From Alphaproteobacteria bacterium (GTDB lineage Bacteria; Pseudomonadota; Alphaproteobacteria; Micropepsales; Micropepsaceae), in assembly GCA_028869725.1 (NCBI GenBank), contig JAGWRJ010000921.1:1-8806 (forward strand): a stretch of 8,806 nt of DNA. The letters run 5' to 3'. Below the pieces are notes generated by a model. It made no database searches. It was not told where the DNA came from and worked only from the letters and a program-made list of their open reading frames with translations. Shown piece by piece: positions 7,179 through 8,806 of the stretch (position 1 is the stretch's first letter; each line of letters begins with the position of its first letter). A program made the translations under genes and the position numbers.

Positions 7179-8111
7179 CTACCGGGATCTCCGGACTATT
7201 CGCTTCAAAGGAGCAAGCCATTGGCTGGCCGAGATAAGAAACAGCGAATTTTCAAGGGGCTTTTGTGCCCTGGCTATCGCATATAACAAATGTGGCAACC
7301 CACGTATTGGATCGACCGGATAGATATTACGGCCCAGTCTCTGGCGACGCACAGCGAGTATCTTGCGCCGATCCCTGGCCGATAATCGGTCTCCAAGTTG
7401 TTCGAATAGATCCCGTAACATTGGGAGTACCAACTCTGGCTCCCGCAGCCTATTCCGATGGGAAAGGCTCATCGGATCATATCCGATGTTCACCAGCAAC
7501 TCGGGAACCATGGCGACATTCCCACGCGCTGCGAGGCGAATGAGAAAATCCTGGTCGTCCACGACATAACGCCGCGTATCAAAGCCGCCGATCGCCCGAA
7601 CATGCTCCATCCTGGCCATCACCATGCTCGGCACAAAATACGAATATTCGAGCATCATCCGCCAGGCCGTAGGCCCAATCGTGGGCACTCGATTCCCATT
7701 GATCGCGGTGGCCTGACCGGCGGTGAGAAACTCCTGAGCCCCGCATCCTACAAGCACATCGCCCGGATGGCTCCGAAGGTGATCTACCTGGCGTGCCGTC
7801 TTCATAGGGAACCATTCATCGTCGGCGTCAAGCAGAGCGAGGTAGCTACCTTGCGCGATATCGATCCCGGCGTTTCGAGCGCCAGCGCTACCGCGGTTGT
7901 GCTCGAGTGCCACTATTTTGAGACGATCGCCAAAAATAGCGGCGAATTCACGTAAGATCGCCAGCGTACCATCGCGGCTCGCGTCGTCGACAGCGATGAC
8001 CTCGATCGCAGGATAAGTTTGCGCCAACACCGACCTCAGTGTCGCCGCCAGCGTTGAGGACGCGTTGTAGCAAGGGATCACCACGCTCACGAGCGGGCGG
8101 TCAGTGGTCAC
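7179..8111 (-). CDS. Family 2 (GT-A fold) glycosyltransferase, substrate unknown
   Basis: Predicted cytosolic, metal-dependent, inverting sugar transferase that builds a surface glycan or glycolipid; donor and acceptor cannot be named. From the GTG start the protein has 310 residues. It opens with the nucleotide-binding strand LVSVVIPCYNASSTL, then VIAVDDASRDGT (about 38-49) and RGSAGARNAGI. The metal-binding DxD-type motif is LLDADDEW (about 93-100), and VVDDQDFLIRL (about 183-193) matches the usual ED-type catalytic segment. The C-terminus is basic and has no membrane helix. I prefer GTG 8109-8111 because GGAGAAGG lies seven bases before it. An in-frame ATG (8130-8132) would add seven residues, which are encoded by that same ribosome binding site, and it has no good site of its own. 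It stands alone in wide gaps inside a conserved housekeeping array, suggesting an accessory insertion. Confidence 0.88.
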   Translation of the reverse strand: MTTDRPLVSVVIPCYNASSTLAATLRSVLAQTYPAIEVIAVDDASRDGTLAILREFAAIFGDRLKIVALEHNRGSAGARNAGIDIAQGSYLALLDADDEWFPMKTARQVDHLRSHPGDVLVGCGAQEFLTAGQATAINGNRVPTIGPTAWRMMLEYSYFVPSMVMARMEHVRAIGGFDTRRYVVDDQDFLIRLAARGNVAMVPELLVNIGYDPMSLSHRNRLREPELVLPMLRDLFEQLGDRLSARDRRKILAVRRQRLGRNIYPVDPIRGLPHLLYAIARAQKPLENSLFLISASQWLAPLKRIVRRSR

Positions 8112-8118
8112 TGGTCCA

Positions 8119-8126
8119 CCTTCTCC
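8119..8126 (-). promoter_or_regulatory. Ribosome binding site deciding the GTG start of the glycosyltransferase
   Basis: GGAGAAGG on the minus strand, seven bases upstream of GTG 8109-8111. It sits inside the codons that would follow the upstream ATG (8130-8132). This favours the shorter protein. Confidence 0.6.
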
Positions 8127-8270
8127 ATTCATGCGTCTTATGGTGCAGCATTTAGGCGTTTAGAGCTACACCCTGCATAGATGGATCGTATGACGACGCT
8201 GATCCGGTTGTTATGCTGCGTCGCACAAAGAAAAACGGGGGGATAGAATGGTGGATTAAGGGTTCTGCGT

Positions 8271-8450
8271 ATGAATCTGCGTGACAAGATCTCAATCACG
8301 GGATACACGAAACGTAGGGCCGTAGAACAAATGCTGGAAGGCCCAGGTTTGGGGAGGAAACTTCAGCGGAACGGCAGGACGGGGCTCACGCTCCTCCTGC
8401 CGATACTGCGTTTGGAGCCCGGCGGGCCTCGCCGTGCAGTCACCGATTGA
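8271..8450 (+). CDS. Doubtful 59-residue hypothetical protein
   Basis: This ORF runs from ATG 8271-8273 to TGA 8448-8450, with AAGGG eight bases before the start. The product is short and strongly basic (it begins MNLRDKISITGYTKRRAVEQ and has many Arg/Lys), with one short hydrophobic run LTLLLPILRL. I recognise no family. It converges with the DUF1467 gene, overlapping its last 11 bases, and covers the hairpin at 8372-8402, which is more readily explained as noncoding structure. It may well be a chance open frame in GC-rich DNA. Confidence 0.15.
   Translation: MNLRDKISITGYTKRRAVEQMLEGPGLGRKLQRNGRTGLTLLLPILRLEPGGPRRAVTD
8372..8402 (-). terminator. Strong hairpin after the DUF1467 gene, possible terminator
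   Basis: CGGCAGGA (8372-8379) pairs perfectly with TCCTGCCG (8395-8402), and the inner bases 8381-8384 and 8391-8394 add up to four more pairs around a 6-nt loop. It starts 37 bases beyond the DUF1467 stop. The minus-strand bases that follow are UUCCGCUGAAGUUUCC, a poor U tract. It could therefore be an inefficient terminator or a 3' stabilising stem for the rnj-DUF1467 transcript. Confidence 0.4.
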
Positions 8451-8715
8451 CGGATGCGGACGTGTTCGGCGCCATCCAGCCGCTATCGAGTCTAACCCAG
8501 CGCTCCTGAACCACGACCCAAACTAACAACCAAAACACGGCGGCCAGAGCGGAGGTGAGGATGGCAACGCGCCACAATCGCAACCGCAACGGCACACCGC
8601 GCCAACCGCTTACGTCATCGGGACCGGAGTGTGGCCGCGATGCCCAGGGGAGCACGGCGAATAACGCCAGCCACCAGAGCGTGAAATAAAGGGCCACACC
8701 AATGAATGGTCTCAT
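8440..8715 (-). CDS. DUF1467 family small inner-membrane protein
   Basis: A 91-residue protein with two predicted membrane helices (about 4-24 and 50-70), joined by a polar loop containing Pro, Gly and Arg. The opening pattern ALYFTLWWLALFAVLPWASRP closely resembles the alphaproteobacterial DUF1467 family, whose members read roughly YF-x-x-WW-x-x-LFAVLP and lie beside proS. No function is established for the family. The start overlaps the upstream ribonuclease J stop as ATGA. No other start codon occurs in frame before an upstream TAA, so ATG 8713-8715 is firm although its own ribosome site is weak. Conserved linkage suggests co-expression with rnj. Confidence 0.85.
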   Translation of the reverse strand: MRPFIGVALYFTLWWLALFAVLPWASRPHSGPDDVSGWRGVPLRLRLWRVAILTSALAAVFWLLVWVVVQERWVRLDSGWMAPNTSASVNR

Positions 8716-8806
8716 AATCGGACCAAATGCACCTCTACTTGTGGTCTTACTTTAGCGCTGCTCGCCACCCCGCGCCCCAACCGTCGACGCAGCGCTGCTC
8801 GCGCTG
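8712..8806 (-). CDS. rnj: Ribonuclease J, C-terminal end only
   Basis: The minus-strand frame open from the window edge to TGA 8712-8714 encodes 31 residues rich in Arg/Ala, ending RPQVEVHLVRL. RNase J proteins commonly finish with a basic helix followed by a beta strand of the form [RK]P-x-V-x-V-H-[VL]-x-[RV]-[LV], and rnj is the usual upstream neighbour of the DUF1467 gene and proS in this group of alphaproteobacteria. RNase J is a metallo-beta-lactamase/beta-CASP nuclease with endo- and 5'-3' exonuclease activity in RNA decay and maturation; those domains would lie beyond the right edge. The 4-bp ATGA overlap with DUF1467 indicates coupled translation. The call rests on a short tail plus gene order. 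Confidence 0.65.
   Translation of the reverse strand, partial: ARAALRRRLGRGVASSAKVRPQVEVHLVRL

Larger units (their letters stand above)
8112..8439. other. Gap between DUF1467 gene and glycosyltransferase gene
   Basis: About 330 bases without a convincing gene. It holds the glycosyltransferase ribosome binding site, a 6-bp dyad with an 18-nt spacer (CGACGC 8194-8199, GCGTCG 8218-8223), a strong hairpin (8372-8402) near the DUF1467 stop, and most of a doubtful plus-strand ORF (8271-8450). All three minus-strand frames are broken by stops. A promoter for the glycosyltransferase gene should lie here, but I see no confident -35/-10 pair. Confidence 0.5.

Noticed and set aside
7458..7955. Plus-strand 165-codon frame opposite the glycosyltransferase gene.
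   Set aside because: The minus strand carries all the conserved family 2 glycosyltransferase motifs here, so the antisense frame is a by-product.
8754..8802. 12-bp direct repeat AGCGCTGCTCGC (8754-8765 and 8791-8802).
   Set aside because: It lies in the Arg/Ala/Ser-rich tail of the ribonuclease J coding region, where such GC-rich repeats arise from codon bias. The arms are short and there are no further copies.
1..8806. CRISPR array, phage module, toxin-antitoxin pair, restriction or other defence system.
   Set aside because: No regularly spaced repeats beyond the two copies at 104-189, and no proteins of such systems among the supported genes.

Overview
The window looks like a piece of an alphaproteobacterial chromosome, most likely Rhodospirillales/Acetobacteraceae. 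This is inferred from the gene order rnj - DUF1467 gene - proS - lolC - lolD - dnaE, from the short proline-tRNA ligase, from the single LolC/E-type permease, and from moderately GC-rich codon use. The species cannot be fixed from sequence alone.

Layout: every substantial gene lies on the minus strand, so the transcript runs from the right end of the window to the left. At the right edge (8712-8806) is the last part of what I read as ribonuclease J. Its stop overlaps the start of a small two-helix membrane protein (DUF1467, 8440-8715). A gap (8112-8439) follows that holds no strong gene but does hold a hairpin, a longer dyad and a doubtful 59-codon ORF. Then comes a family 2 glycosyltransferase (7179-8111, probably GTG start), which I regard as an accessory insertion into an otherwise conserved housekeeping array. 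A second gap (6885-7178) contains two inverted repeats. Next are four tightly packed genes, proS (5571-6884), lolC (4321-5571), lolD (3645-4328) and dnaE (244-3648), each overlapping the next by 1 to 8 bases, so they very probably form one translationally coupled operon.

Downstream of dnaE, facing it on the plus strand, is the 3' end of an IS3-family-type transposase (1-107). It is followed by two 35-bp imperfect direct repeats that resemble a duplicated insertion-sequence end, and by a weak terminator-like hairpin that can fold only in the dnaE-strand RNA.

The operon genes do not form one pathway. They combine RNA decay (RNase J), prolyl-tRNA charging, extraction of lipoproteins from the inner membrane (LolC/E plus the LolD ATPase) and chromosome replication (Pol III alpha): a growth-linked housekeeping transcription unit. 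I saw no CRISPR array, tRNA, rRNA, phage module or recognisable defence system. The unusual points are modest: the glycosyltransferase insertion, the IS-end repeats, the intergenic dyads, and a sharply AT-rich patch inside lolC.
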